Source: Embiotoca jacksoni (lineage: Eukaryota; Chordata; Actinopteri; Embiotocidae). Taken from it: a stretch of 64,000 bases of DNA. This document shows, in pieces, positions 1 through 14,000 of this stretch (its first letter is position 1; each line of letters opens with the position of its first letter). Where the stretch lies: NCBI GenBank assembly GCA_022577435.1, contig JAKOON010000017.1, positions 13,198,028 to 13,262,027 on the forward strand, read 5' to 3'. A model generated the notes under the pieces. The model made no database searches. It was not told the DNA's origin and worked only from the letters and a program-made list of their open reading frames with translations. Made by a program: the position numbers and the translations under genes.

Positions 1-200
1 TTATAATTAATGGAGATTATTTTCAGATGGACCTCCAGAAAACTAATCTGGAAGAGTGGATTTAGCAAATGATCTACAGAAAACTTGTTGAGAAATTTTA
101 TTGACTGAGAATTTTATGAGAAGTTGAATGGGAGTCTATGGAGCCGGAGGCTTTTTGGAGCCGACCTCTAGTGGCACTCGCTGGTATTGTAGCTTTAATG
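1..200 (-). repeat. Dispersed repeat family A, antisense fragment
   Basis: Reverse-complement match to the repeat at 8430-9000 and 15340-15900: it shares the ATTATTTTCAGATGGACC end and the TGGGAGTCTATGGAGCCGG core. Unnamed, probably non-autonomous. The rest of 200-1020 shows only AT-rich unique-looking sequence. Confidence 0.7.
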
Positions 201-1029
201 CACTTATGCATTGACCTCATAGCAGCAGCTGCACACATCAGGATTTCACTCCAACTGCTGGAAGGGGAATTTAAAGATTAAACTGTTTGTTATCAGGACC
301 AGAGATCTCAGTGATTTGCCTACACTGGGTGTATCCAGTGTTTGTCCAGCAGGGGGAGCTAAAGGGACTAATAAACAGCTGGTTGTAGCCTCATTCATTT
401 GAAAAAAACAAAAAAAAACCCTGTTTTAATCAGACAGGGAAGTTAATCCTACATCCTGCTGGATTAACCTGACTCGGTTTTGTATCCAGGAGGGCTCCTC
501 CCATGACTCAGCATTTAGTGCTGGATATTTGCAGGATCAGAAATGGTGCAGCATCAAGGCAAGCTGCTTTCCTGTCTGCCTGTTTGACCAATATCATCAT
601 TGATGAATGATTAAATATTCTTATCTGAAATTCTGAATGTTCAATTGGTCTAATATTCAATTTATACAAGAGTGATGTGGAAACCTGATCAGCCTGCAGC
701 GGACCGACTGATGGATTTTAGTGATGGAGGAGAGATTTAATGAAACTTCTGTAATTAAATATATTTCCATATTAACAGTGAAGGAGCAGATGTCGTTTTA
801 AGAAGTTTAACACGACAATTAAACTGGTTGTAGAAAAAACACATTCGATTTATATCCTGTCAAATATTACACATTTGATATAAAAAGCCACTGCTGGCCC
901 ATTTCTGTACATTTTATAATAGTTTTTGAAGAGCTGCCTCGACATTAAACTACAGGTATGTGTCATCTGCTGCTGGGTTTATCGGACACGGAGGAAATGT
1001 GACACTCGTGTGTTTTTCCAGCTCAGATT

Positions 1030-1191
1030 CATGTCGTCACACAACCTGAACTCACCGGTATGGACGGAAAGCCACTTCATCATCCCGAGGGCCTGAATGC
1101 AGCACGAGCCGGTCAGGTCAGAGGGCACCGGGGCGCGCGCTGCACGGAGACCGGACGTGACGTGAGCTCTGAGGTGCACGCGGCGGGCTCA
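1030..1191 (+). promoter_or_regulatory. taf4b: Probable taf4b promoter / noncoding first exon
   Basis: This is the only GC- and CpG-rich island upstream of the taf4b start codon. It carries a CRE-like TGACGT core (about 1156-1163) and runs into a good 5' splice site, CTCAG|GTGAAG, at 1191/1192. The coding exon begins after a TCCATCCAG acceptor at 2267-2275, seven bases before the ATG, so an upstream noncoding exon is expected and this is the best candidate. This is inferred; no transcript data were available. Confidence 0.45.
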
Positions 1192-1461
1192 GGTGAAGGT
1201 GTGTCTGTTTTAACGAGAATAACTGAAGTAAGAAAACGGGTTATTGGAGATGACTCACTCAGGTATCCTTCATTAGCGTTCAGGGAGGATGTTTGTAACT
1301 CGTGTCCAGCTTGGCTTCTGTTAACGACTAAAAACAAACAAACAAACAAACAAAAACAAACGGAATACAACCGTTACATCTGTTAGCCTGTTAGCTTGGC
1401 TAGCTACACCTGTAGCTCAGGTGCTATTCTTTCACTAAGAAGTGTAAAATGTAAACAGTGA

Positions 1462-2230
1462 AGTAATGATAATACACTCTATTTGTATAGCCCCTTTCAT
1501 ACAAGAAATGCAGCTCAAAGCACTTTACAGCAAGAAAATTACAGTGTTTCACATAAAAACATATAAAGGAACATTTAAAAACGCAGAAAAGAAATAAAAC
1601 ATTAAACACAAATAGAGTTAAAATATAAAATAGAGCAATATGCATTTTCAAGGCAAGTGCAACAGAGCTTCAGGAGTAGCTGGTTGAAGACCAAAGTAAA
1701 GAGATATGTGTTGAGAAGCAGCAGCAGATGATCTCTGTTTCTGAAGACACGTGGTTAACCAGTCAGATGTGATCGGTCTGAGACCATTAACAGCTTCCTA
1801 TGTGAGGAGGACATTAAAGTCAATCCTGTGTGTTACAGGAGGCAAACCGTGCAGAGCAGCCTAAAGTGGACTGGTGTGTCTCTTCTGGTTCTGGTTAACA
1901 GTCCAGCTGCAGAGTTCTGATCAGCTGAAGTTCCTCCAAGTAAAAAGTGCATTACAGCAGAAAGAGAACCCATGAATCAGCTTTTCAGCACCTGACTGAT
2001 TTATAAATGGATGCAACCGTGGCGATGTTTCTAAGGTGGAATAAAGAAGTCTTGGTCACCTTGTTAATGTGGGCCTTGAAACTTAAATCTGAGTCTAAGA
2101 TTACACCAAGACTTGTTTCCTCTGACTTCATCCCTGCAGTTACGGTCCCAGATCATTTTCCAAGATTTCTCTTTTTGTTTTAGGGCCAACTTGGAGGATT
2201 TTTAATTTTTCTAAATGATTGCTCATCGCT
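1462..2230 (-). mobile_element. LINE 3'-end remnant (antisense)
   Basis: Begins with the tail seen in many fish L2/CR1-type LINEs read in reverse (TTGTATAGCCCCTTTCATAC followed by AAAGCACTTTACA). The same tail occurs in the opposite orientation at 63480-63690. Extent towards 2230 is a guess. Confidence 0.5.
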
Positions 2231-2282
2231 CATGAATTTGTCATATAACCGTTAGAACCGTGTTCTTCCATCCAGAAACAGT

Positions 2283-2718
2283 ATGGCCTCTAATAAAGCT
2301 GTCCTGGAGGCCCAGAGACCGGAGTCCTGCGGGACAGCAGGGGACCGAGACACCTCCATCCAGGTCCGGATACGACAGGTCCCTGCCGTCACGGCGGTGC
2401 AGCCCCCACCTCCTGCTGCCAGCTCCTCTAAGGGGGACCCGGTCTCTGGAACCCCTAAAGTCGTCGCCGGCGGCCCGCGGTACCAGCCTCCCTCCACTCC
2501 TCCTGTCATTGTGGTTACAAACACCTCAGGAGGACTGAGTGCTAACAGCCACGTGACCAAGCCGACTCTGGGCCAGGTGGTCTCTGTAAGCCAGGCCACG
2601 CCCCCGGGACGGACGGTGGTGATAACTGTCCCCAGGTCAGCCGCTCCGCAGCCCGTCGCCCCCCGGCTGCCTCAGACCGTCTCCTCACAGCTGCCAGCCA
2701 ACATCCAGATCCCAGCAG
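2283..2718 (+). CDS. taf4b: taf4b coding exon 1
   Basis: Residues 1-145 (ends in phase 1). Start MASNKAVLEA; Pro/Ala/Thr/Val-rich, low-complexity N-terminus typical of TAF4 proteins, ending NIQIPAG across the junction. Acceptor CAG at 2273-2275, donor GTGAGC at 2719. Confidence 0.8.
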
Positions 2719-3456
2719 GTGAGCTGCAGCGGGACCGGACTACACAGGGTTTTTTAATTATGGGATGTAACTCCTGTATCCTTGCATTCAGTCTGTTTTT
2801 CTGTTTAAACATCTGCCTGAGCTGTTCATGGTGTCCGTCATCAGTTCATCATAACAGTGAGTGGTTTGGACTGTGGATTGCGGCAGGTATGATGCTGATC
2901 CGCAGTGACGGTGGTCAGCTGATGCTGGTTTCCCAGCAGGTTCTGGCTCAGGCCCAGCAGGGACCGCGAGGTGTCAGTGGTCCAACAACCAGAGTCCTGG
3001 CCCCGCAAGTGAGTATGCTGCTGCTCTTCGTTTGATTTTACGAGGCTTCCTCCTGCTGCTGTCTCACCTGTCTGCTCCTCAGGTGTCTTCAGCAGCCGGG
3101 ACTAAAAGTACCGAGAAGGTGACGGTGATCAGGATGGCCGCTCCCTCCAGTTTCCAGCCGGCATCCGTCCACAAGACCGCTGTGGTAACGACACAACCGC
3201 CGCTCTACACTCCACACCAGCTTCGGTCCGCCCGTCAGGATCCAGCTGTGTGCACCTCTGCACGGTTACATGTGATACAACCCCTGCAGCAAACACACAC
3301 CTACAATGAGACTAATTATTTCATGACTTCAAGTCAGAGAGTAGATTTACGTTTTCACTTCAAAAATGATCAGAATGTGTCTCTGAAGTTTATACTCCAG
3401 CTCGTAGAGACACGCTGTCTCAGCCGGCCTCATCACGTCCTGCAGCAGCGCCTGCT

Positions 3457-3491
<35 letters not shown>

Positions 3492-6400
3492 TGTGTGTGT
3501 GTGTGTGTGTGTGTTCCTGTGTTGTCGGTGAGGTTTTGTCTCTGCTTTTTGGGATGACAGTTAACGTTGTGTGCAGGTGTTCGGTGTTGCTCACAAACCG
3601 TCCGTCGTTCAGACCCTCAGCGCTGCGACTGAGCGGGGGGACCAGCCTCGCCTTCAAGCTGCCGTCACGGAGACCAAGAAAGAGCCTGCGACCGCGTTCA
3701 GTCAGGTGAGTCCGACCGGTCCCAGCTTCTGGTCGGTACAATTCATATTTCTGTACGAGAAACCACAGCGTGACAGCTTGTCTTCTAATGCGCTGACGGT
3801 GGTGGCGGTGGTGGTGGAGGAGGAGGTAGTGGAGGAGGTAGTGGAGGAGGAGGAAGTGGTGTTGGAAGTAATGGAGGAAGTGTTGGTGGTGATGGATGAG
3901 GTGGTGGAGGAGGAGGTAGTGGAGGAGGAAGTGGTGGTGGCGGTGGTGGTGGAGGAGGAGGTAGTGGAGGAGGTAGTGGAGGAGGAGGAAGTGGTGTTGG
4001 AAGTAATGGAGGAAGTGTTGGTGGTGATGGATGAGGTGGTGGAGGAGGAGGTAGTGGAGGAGGTAGTGGAGGAGGAGGAAGTGGTGGTGGCGGTGGTGGT
4101 GGAGGAGGAGGTAGTGGAGGAGGTAGTGGAGGAGGAGGAAGTGGTGTTGGAAGTAATGGAGGAAGTGTTGGTGGTGATGGATGAGGTGGTGGAGGAGGAG
4201 GTAGTGGAGGAGGTAGTGGAGGAGGAGGAAGTGGTGGTGGCGGTGGTGGTGGAGGAGGAGGTAGTGGAGGAGGTAGTGGAGGAGGAGGAAGTGGTGTTGG
4301 AAGTAATGGAGGAAGTGTTGGTGGTGATGGATGAGGTGGTGGAGGAGGAGGTAGTGGAGGAGGTAGTGGAGGAGGAGGAAGTGGTGGTGGAAGTAATGGA
4401 GGAGGTGTTGGTGGTGATGGATGAGGTGGTGGAGGAGGAGGTAGTGGAGGAGGTAGTGGAGGAGGAGGAAGTGGTGGTGGCAGTGGTGGTGGAGGAGGAG
4501 GTAGTGGAGGAGGAGGAAGTGGTGTTGGAAGTAATGGAGGAAGTGTTGGTGGTGATGGATGAGGTGGTGGAGGAGGAGGTAGTGGAGGAGGTAGTGGAGG
4601 AGGAGGAAGTGGTGGTGGAAGTAATGGAGGAGGTGGTGGTGATGGAGGAAGTGGTGGAGGTGGTGATGGATGAGGTGGTGGAGGAGGAGGTAGTGGAGGT
4701 GGTAGAGGAGGTGGTGGTGGTGGTGGAGGAGAGGGTGGAGGAGGAGGGGGGTGGTGGTGGAGGAGGAGGAGGTGGTATAGGAGGTGGTGGTGATGGTGGA
4801 GGAGGTGTTGGAGGAGGAGGGGGTGGTGAAGGAGGAGGAGGTGGTGGTGTAGGAAGAGGAGGAGGAGGTGGTGGTGGTGGTGCTGTGGAAATTTGATGTT
4901 CTCTAAAATTGTGTACATGCTCAGAGCTTTTTGAACAGCCTTCTTCAGGCCACCAGAGATGGTTAAACTGTGTTCAGTGTGGTGGTCAGATGGTTAAACT
5001 GTGTTCAGTGTGGTGGTCAGATGGTTAAACTGTGTTCAGTGTGGTGGTCAGATGGTTAAACTGTGTTCAGTGTGGTGGTCAGATGGTTAAACTGTGTTCA
5101 GTGTGGTGGTCAGATGGTTAAACTGTGTTCAGTGTGGTGGTCAGATGGTTAAACTGTGTTCAGTGTGGTGGTCAGATGGTTAAACTGTGTTCAGTGTGGT
5201 GGTCAGATGGTCCCAGTCTTTACTGCTGGAGTCTGCTAACGTCGCTGACTCGGTACTAGAGGTACTCGGTGCTAGGTACTAGCATCTCTAAACTAGATCA
5301 TGACTGATGTATCGGCCTGTCATAGTCAGTATATTTTTTTTATGTAAATTATTAACTTCACTTTCAGTGAAGTTTACCATTTCAGTTCACTGTTGACAAT
5401 AAACTAAAATATCCTCCGTCCATTTCATATGTTTGTCTTAAATGTCAAAAGATTTTGATAAACACATTATAGGGGATCATTGTAATATAACTGTAAAGAA
5501 TAACCCCTGATATCACAGACCGTATGTAAAAGTGTTCGTAGCTTCCAGGTCTGAAAAATTTGTGCAATGCAAAGTGTGTTAAACTGCAATATCACCGAGT
5601 GCCACTAGAGGTTGGCTCCAGAAAGCCTCTGGCTCGATTGACTCCCATTCAACTAGTCACATAACATTCTCAGTCAATACATTTTTTTCCACGAGTTATG
5701 TTGGTGTTGTTAGCTACTGAATGTCTTGCTGGGGTGCACTTATTTATAACACTGACAGTCTTCTGAAATGATCGCATTTTTCCTGAGGATTTCTTTTTAA
5801 TTCTTTGTTTTCCGGAGCTTTTTGGACAGAAACTACTGTTGAATCAGCAGTTTTATGTCCGACTATCACCAGTTATTCAATAAGGGAGTTTATGAGGTGA
5901 CATAAGATACCTTACAGTGACACAGAGAGAGTCCAGACAGTGGCACATGATGAGTGATGCATCAGCTGATTGGGTTATGACCTGATGTTTCACCTGCCTG
6001 CAGGAGACCCTGGAAAGTGTGAAAAAGTGCAAGAACTTCCTGGTGACGCTGATCAAGCTGGCTTCTAGTGACTCCAGGTCTGCCAACATGGCGAACAACG
6101 TCCGAGGACTGGTGAGGAGCCTGCTGGTACGTCGCCCTCCTCATCTTCACAGGAAGTGGTTTATAGCAGAATTATGGACTCTCATCATGTCTAAAAGATG
6201 CTAAACAGATGATCATTTAACGCCTGGACGGAGCCTCTGTGTCTCGTGTCCTCCTTGTTGTCTCATTGTTTGTCACCCGCGTTACAAACTTTCATTGAAT
6301 CTACTTTTATCAGTGTGAGACTCATTTTAAACATACTGTCATTAAATAGACCTAAAGACACGACGTTGATAAAGCTAGTAAGTCCACCTGGAGTTAAAGT

Positions 6401-9400
6401 TGCTTTTTTCATTCAGCACCTTTGAGTTACACCGTCACATATTTTCAGTTTGAACTTCACAGCTGATTTACTTGCTGAAGCATCTCGTCTGTGTCATCCT
6501 GCAGGAAGGGAAGCTGGAAGCAGAGGAGTTCACAGAGCAGCTCTACACCGAGCTGAAGTCCACTCCACAGCCCTGCCTGGTGCCTTTTCTCAAGGTGACC
6601 ACGGATTGAGCAACACATCACTCTTACCCCCTTTAGATGTCTGCAGGTGTTGGAAAGTCTTAAAATGTCTAAAATGTCAAAATACTATATATAAAACTCA
6701 CGTCCATCTCCTTTTACAAAAAAAAACATTCAAATGGTTTCAAAACAGTATCCTGACTAAACTATGACAGAAACCAGTCTGTGATAGTCTGTAATCTTAT
6801 TTATAATAAAAAATAATTCATAATTTTGGCATTATTTTACACAATTTTTTTTAAAATAATTTCATTCTATTGACCATAAATACCAATAAGACATGTAGAA
6901 TGAGTGGTGATGAGTTTGAATGAAGTTGGCTGGCAGCATGTGACACTGAATTGGGCGTTAGTTTATACGTGATGCTTTATAAAATGTCAAACCGGACCGG
7001 GTCATTTTGGATCCGGGAGGACCACAGGTGGGATTATTTGCTGCCATTACAACATTTTAAATGGTTTAAAACTATTTTCTGACTATGACAGACACCAATC
7101 TGTGATAATCCATCAGAGGTTCTTTACTCTCATTGTTTTTGCTCAAAAATGTGTTTATTATAAAATATAAAAATGACGATGATTGACCATAATTTTTTTT
7201 ATGTGTAAAACCTGTGTCAATGAATTTGGCTTATAGGGTGTGACACAAAGATTGGGGTGATGACTTTTCTTTTATGCCTTATAAACACTGAAACACTGTT
7301 GTTGATTTAGTTTTTTTCCCAGCAGGTGAGCTGCACAGAACTGAAAACTGGTTCATAACACATCTTGATAAACATATTTACATGATGTTCCCATTTTAAC
7401 AAGGGTGAAAAGGGAAAATAATGAAGTAGAGTAAATTAAAAGGACACGCATAATAAATAATACATATATAAAACAATTAAAAGAAAATCAAATAATTAAA
7501 AAAAGAAGAAAATATGAACATTGCACAGAGGAGTAGCTAAAGATTTATGTAAAATCTGTTGTAAATGAGGATGCATAATCAATCCAAGATTTCCATCTGC
7601 TTCCAAACTTTTCTTGTTCAACTCTTAAAACAAAAGTTAGTTTCTCCATCACAGAAATATCCTGGATCACATTAACCAAGTCCTCAACTTGGGGGGATTT
7701 CTGTTGTCATCCATTTTCTCCTGAGAGCTTTCCTAAATGTTAAACATGTATCTGTTTCTCTGTCACTAGATTTGAATTTAACAAAACAAACTGCTGGATA
7801 AATGGAGTGGCAGATGACATGATTTCTTTCCACTTTCTGTTTCTTCGTTGCTTCCAGAAAAGTCTTCCTGCCGTGCGCTGCCTCACTGCCGACCCTCAGT
7901 TATTCATCCAACAGGCTTCAGCTTCCACCCGCGACCCCGCAGCTCTGTCCTCCACCGTGAAGCAGCCGAGCCCGGACACAGGACCGACCTTCAGGACCAG
8001 CCAGCAGGTAGAACGTGGTGTTTGGTCAGGGAACATGTCGTAATCAGTAAATATTACACAGAAGTGATGTAGTGAAGTGGAGCACAAGAACTGTGAGGTC
8101 ATTCAGTGTGTTTCAGTAACCAGGTTGCAGGTGTGTGTCTTCAACGCCAGGTAAATGAGGAGTGTGTGTGTGCTGTTTTATTTCAAACTAGAATCAGTTT
8201 ATTAAAATGATTATTTCAGTGACTCACTCAGAGCTCGACTGGAGCTGCGACTGAAACATTATTCTTCATTACCCTCCTGAACTGAGTGCTGTCGCCGTAA
8301 CAAACACACTGAACTCTGCTTATGTTTTCTTAATATTATAAAGAATTTTCTTGAATGTCAGAGATGAGCAATGTTTTTAAATGACTTTTAACTCATCTGC
8401 AGTTGGGCATTTCTCTTGAGCTTGTTGGGCCTGATTCCATCGGTTTTAGCTGCTGATCATCAAACAGGGTTCACTGTCTGTTCACCACTCGGTATAAAAG
8501 AGTTCGTAGCTTCAGGTCTGTAAAATGGTTCTGATCCAGAAGTGTCTTCAGCTGCAATACCAGCGAGTGCCACTAGAGGTCGGCTCCAAAAAGCCTCCGG
8601 CTCCATAGACTCCCATTCAACTTCTCTCATCAAATCCAAAGTGAATAAAATGTGTCCATCAGTTATCTCGGTGTTGTTAGCTAAAGTCACTCCTTCTTAT
8701 TAGTTTTCTGGAGGTCCATCTGAAAATAATCCCTCATTCATTAGAAAAGAAGATTCAAGAAGACCTGTTTTTGGGGGCGTGTCTGTTTGATTGACAGGCC
8801 TGTGGTGCAGTCAGGTTACAGCTATCGGTGGGCGGGACGTAGTATCGTCAGGTTTCCAATCAGATCGGTCTGATCCACCGCTGGCTCCTCCCCCAGCTCG
8901 TCCAAATATGGTCACTTCCTGCTCCAAACCGCTCTGAACGAACAAGATGGTGACGGACAGAATCTGAACTGGAGGATTCATAACGTTCACAAACCAACGA
9001 TGACATCACTGATGGTTGATGACATCACTGATGGTTGCTGCTTGGTTCAAGCATGAAAAATATTCATAGAATTATTGTTGAAATCATCCTCCCTTCACGG
9101 CATGTGCCCTAAACTGTAGCACAGTACTGTGTGAGCTGATTTCCACTGAGGAGGTTACTGCAGTGTGTGTAAACATGTTCTGTGATTACCTGTGTTACCT
9201 GGTCTCTCTGGAGGACTTCAGTGTGTGTGAAAACACTAATGATGCAGTATAAAGACTTTTTAATAACAAAGGATTTACAGATGTGTGAAAAAAATTGAGA
9301 TGTTTAGGTGCAGTAGAAATGCAGAGCTGGTGTCATCTTTGTAAAAAGATGTCGGGGGCCTGACGGGAACGATGCTTAACGACTACCTTTAAAAATGCAG

Positions 9401-10254
9401 GGGGTCCAGCAGGCCCGAGGAGTGACTCTGAGACCTGCACTGACAACGTTGGTTCAGTCCAGAAACTACATACCGAGTAGGAGCGGCCCCGCCCCCAAAC
9501 ACATCGTGGTCCAGTCGGGACGACACTTCTCAGGTCAACGTTTTTATGATTCAATGTAGAGTTGATGCTTAATTCAGAAGTGCATTAATGTGAAATCATG
9601 CTGTGGAGAAGAACAGTGAAGTCCATGTGGCGTTCACTGACCGTCACCGGTGCTTTTCTCACTATTCATATCGGGACTGTGTTTGTGTTGATGTTGGTCT
9701 GAGGGTGGTGGTAAACCAAGTATTCACAAAATACTTCCCCTTTGTCTTGCAAAGCTAATTATTAAGTTTCCAAAATGTCCACAAACTCCACTCTTTAAAG
9801 GAAATAGCTTAAATGTGTGAGCTGTGCAGCAGCTGATCGACCTCGCAGCGTTCAGGGGAAACACTGGTCTCAGACGAGTTACACAGCTGCTGCAGACCTA
9901 CCTTAGTTTTAAAACTCAACTCCGGGGACAAAACCATCACACAGACTTTGTCAAATGAAGTATTACTCTCCAAATCATTTTGTGTGTTCATAGGATCTTT
10001 TTCAGTGAAGCAGCCGTTCACTCAGGAGCCGCCTCCTTCTACCAAAAGTGTGTTCAAAGACACTTCAGGATCCTACAAGTAAACCTTCCAGTACATCTGT
10101 CTCATATCAGAGGCCTGTAGGTGTGATGGTTAATGTCAGGCTGATGGATTGTGGGTGTGTGCGTGTGTGTGCGTGCGGGCGGGCGTGTGTGTGTGTGTGT
10201 GGGTGGGTGGGCGGGCGGGCGGGCGGGTGTGTGTGTGGTGTGCGGGCGTGTGCG

Positions 10255-10297
<43 letters not shown>

Positions 10298-10310
10298 GTA
10301 TGTGTGTGTG

Positions 10311-10341
<31 letters not shown>

Positions 10342-10908
10342 GTGTGCGTGTGTGTGTGGTGTGTGTGTGTGTGTGTGTGCGGTATGTGTGTGTGTGGTGT
10401 GTGTGTGTGTGTGTGTGTGGTGTGCGTGTGTGTGTGGTGTGTGTGTTTCCCAGAGAGGACGATGACATCAATGACGTGGCCTCGATGGCTGGAGTGAACC
10501 TGAGAGAGGAGAACGCTCAGAGTCTGACCTCCGTGGTCGGCTCGGTGGTTCAGTCCTGCCAGGACCAGCCGTTCCTCTCACCTCAGCCGGTGCTCAGTCG
10601 CATCCTCCACACAGGTACCGGTGTTGTAAGGCTGCTGCTGTGTTTGGGTCACATTCAGGAACTCAACACAAACTTCTACTAAAAATAAATCATTTAGTTT
10701 TTTGTTGGAAAAACAGAACAGATTTTAAATAGAGACACAACTACAGTACATTATATTCTTACTACCTTTGATTCACGTTTTAAAAATGAACTTTAATGAG
10801 TTGAATGGTTTCAGGTTAAGAGGAAGTTCACTTCAGACAAACAAAGCTGTGATGTGTCTCTGTCCCCTCTGCCAGGACAGACTGTGTGTGTGTCCTCTGT
10901 TAGGACAG

Positions 10909-10974
<66 letters not shown>

Positions 10975-11022
10975 CTCTGTTAGGACAGACTGTGTGTGTG
11001 TGTGTCCTCTGACAGGACAGAC

Positions 11023-11058
<36 letters not shown>

Positions 11059-14000
11059 CTCTGTTAGGACAGACTGTGTGTGTGTGTGTCCTCTGTTAGG
11101 ACAGGTTGTGTGTGTCCTCTGTCAGGACAGACTGTGTGTGTGTGTCCCCTCCTTTAGGACAGAGGCTGGGTGTCCCTGATGTCGGTCCAGATGTTGTCTC
11201 TCTGGTGTCTCATGCGACTCAGCAGTTCCTCCGTGGTCTGCTGCAGAAGCTGTCTGTGATGGCAGAACATCGTAAAGCAGCTCTGAAGGTACTGACATGT
11301 CTGTCCCCGTCCCTGTCCCTGTCCCTGACCTGGAGCGAGGGACGACTCTCATAGATCAGACCGGCACATCCTGGAACTTCTGCTTTCAGCACGACCACGT
11401 GGTACAAAACCAAACTATTAGAAAACCAGCTGAGTTAAACAAGTTTAGAAATGACGCCAAAAACACCATGTCAAGTAAATCAATGTCCACTCTGCCTGTG
11501 CTTCTGTCTCCCTGCTCGTATCAAGCTGCTGCTGTAACCCCACTCAGTGGTCAGAGGGGTTCATAGCGTCTAATTCTACCAGTGAATTATTTCACTACAT
11601 ATAGTATTCTAGCTAACATTAGCACTGTGCTAACAGACTGGGCTCCATTACAACCCACAGCGCCCCGATGTCTTCCCTTGTTTAGAGCGGTGCCACAGAG
11701 CCCTCCTATCAGGATCTGTTTTAGGACACAACGGGGAAACAAATCTAAGATAAGAGCTTTTTTTACATCATTGTTGGAGCAACTAACTACACAGCAGTAA
11801 CTCTTGGTTATTATTTAAACCGGTTGGTTTAGAGCAGAAGTTTGGAGAAAAGTCTCAACTTCCTCCGGTTCTCCGGTGGGGGGGGGGGGGGGGGGGGGGT
11901 CATGAGAGATGATCTCATAAGGGACTATCATCTAATGTCTAAATGTCTGTTAGATAAGATCTTCCCCAAATGTAAAGCAGACAAACATCCTCATGTGAAC
12001 ATTGTGACATTCAGGACTCTGTCTCTGTAACACCAGGTTGTTGCTGTGCTGCTTGTGTGGGTCATCGTAGCTGTTGGGCTCTTAGACTTGTGTGCGTGTC
12101 CGTGTGCGACAACAGGAGGACCAGTGGCACGCCAAAGTGAGCGACGTTCGGTCTCAGCTTCGCTTCCTGGAGGAAGTAGAGAGTTTAAAGAAGAAGAGGA
12201 GGAGCGAGGAGGAGCGGGAGAGGCTGCTGCGTTTGGCCCGAGTAAGAAAGAAGACGCTTAGAAACAGGACATTTAATTCATTCAGATACACGTAGAAAAC
12301 AGGTTGGCCTGGTTTTTATGTCCAGTGAAGTCACACCACCATGTTGTCTAAAGCACCACACAGCACGTGTAAACGTTTAACTTCTGCTTCACCTGAAACA
12401 GTAACTGCTGCTCATCTGTCCGTCTGTGACCACAGAGCCGCTCCCACACTGAGGATCCACAGCATCAGCAGCTCAGACAGAGAGCCAAAGAGGTTTGTTC
12501 TCATCATCAGCTGCTGGACTTCCTTCAAACATTACATTACATTACATTTCATTTATCTGACGCTTTTATCCAAAGACTTACAATAAGTTCATTTCAACCA
12601 TCAGGGTACAAAACCAGAACAACAGGAATCAAGAAAATATAATTTTCTTCCAGAAAGCCAAACTACAAAGTTCTATTAGTAAGTTCTATTTGAAGTTCTA
12701 CTGTTCAAGGTAAAGTCTGAAGAGGTGTGTTTTTAGTTTGTGGTGGAAGGTGTTCAGAGTTTCTGTTGTCCTGATGTTGGTGGGGAGCTCATTCCACCAT
12801 TTAGGAGCCAGGACAGAGGAGGAGGAGGAGTGGAGTAGTGTGAGTGAATCTAGGAGGTTAAAGACCAGTCGAGTTGCTGCATTCTGGATGAGCTGCAGAG
12901 GTCTGATGGTACTAACAGGTAGACCTGCCAGGAGGGAGTTACAGTAGTCTAGATGTGAGATGACCAGAACCTGGACCAGAACCTGGACCGGAGCCTGGAC
13001 CAGAACCTGGACCAGAACCTGGGCCTCCTTCTGAGTGAGAAGAGAACGTATTCTCCTGATGTTGTGCAGCATGTATCTACAGGAACGTGTTGTTGCAGCG
13101 ATGTTGGCAGTAAGAGAAAGTTGACTGTCGAGTGTCTCCGAGGTTCTTAGCAGTCAGGGTTGGGATAACAGAGTTGTTGAAGGTAGTAGTCAGGTCGAGG
13201 GTGGGAGAGTCTTTCCCTGGAAGGAAGAGCAGTTCGGTCTTGTGGAGGTTGATTTCCAGGTGGTGTGAGGACATCCACTGAGAGATGTCAGTCAGACAGG
13301 CAGAGATTCATGCTGCTACCTGTGTTTCAGATCGGGGAAAAGAGAGGATCAGTTGGGTGTCATCAGCATAGCTGTGGTAGGAAAAGACATGCGAGTGAAG
13401 GACAGAGCCGAGAGAGTCGGTGTAGAGAGAGAAGAGGAGGGGACCCGGGACGGAGCCTTGAGGGACACCAGTAATGAGAGGACAAGGTTCAGACACAGAT
13501 CCTCTCCAAGTTACCCGGTAGGTGAGGTCGTTGAGGTAGGATGAGAACAGGGAGAGAGCAGAGCCTGAGACACCGAGGTCCTGAAGGAGGAAAGAAGGAT
13601 CTGGTGGTTCACTGTGTCCAATGCAGCAGAAGGTCTAGAAGGATCAGGACAGAGGACAGAGAGGCTGCTCTAGCAGTGTGAAGCTGCTTAGAGACAGAAG
13701 GAGGACTGTCTCTGTTGAGTGGTCTGTTGAAACCAGACTGGTGGTCAAGAAGGTTATTATGGTGGAGATAGGAGGAGAGTTGGTTGAAGATAGCTCGCTC
13801 CAGAGTTTTAGAAAGAAAGGGAAGAAGAGAGACGGTCTGTAGTTGTTTACTTCAGACGGGTTGAGGGGGGGTTTCTTCAGGAGAGGGTTCACTCTCTCTT
13901 TCAGAGAGTTCAGGAAACAGACCGTTGACAGAGAAGTGTTGATGAGGTGGAGAGAAAAGGAAGAAGGTCTGGAGCAATAGACTGGATAATGAGATGGGAT

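Noticed and set aside
3571..4896. 441-aa Glu/Val-rich open frame (and Pro/Leu-rich frame on the other strand)
   Set aside because: Produced by a stop-poor GGT/GGA array; only the first ~43 codons overlap real taf4b exon 4, in another frame.
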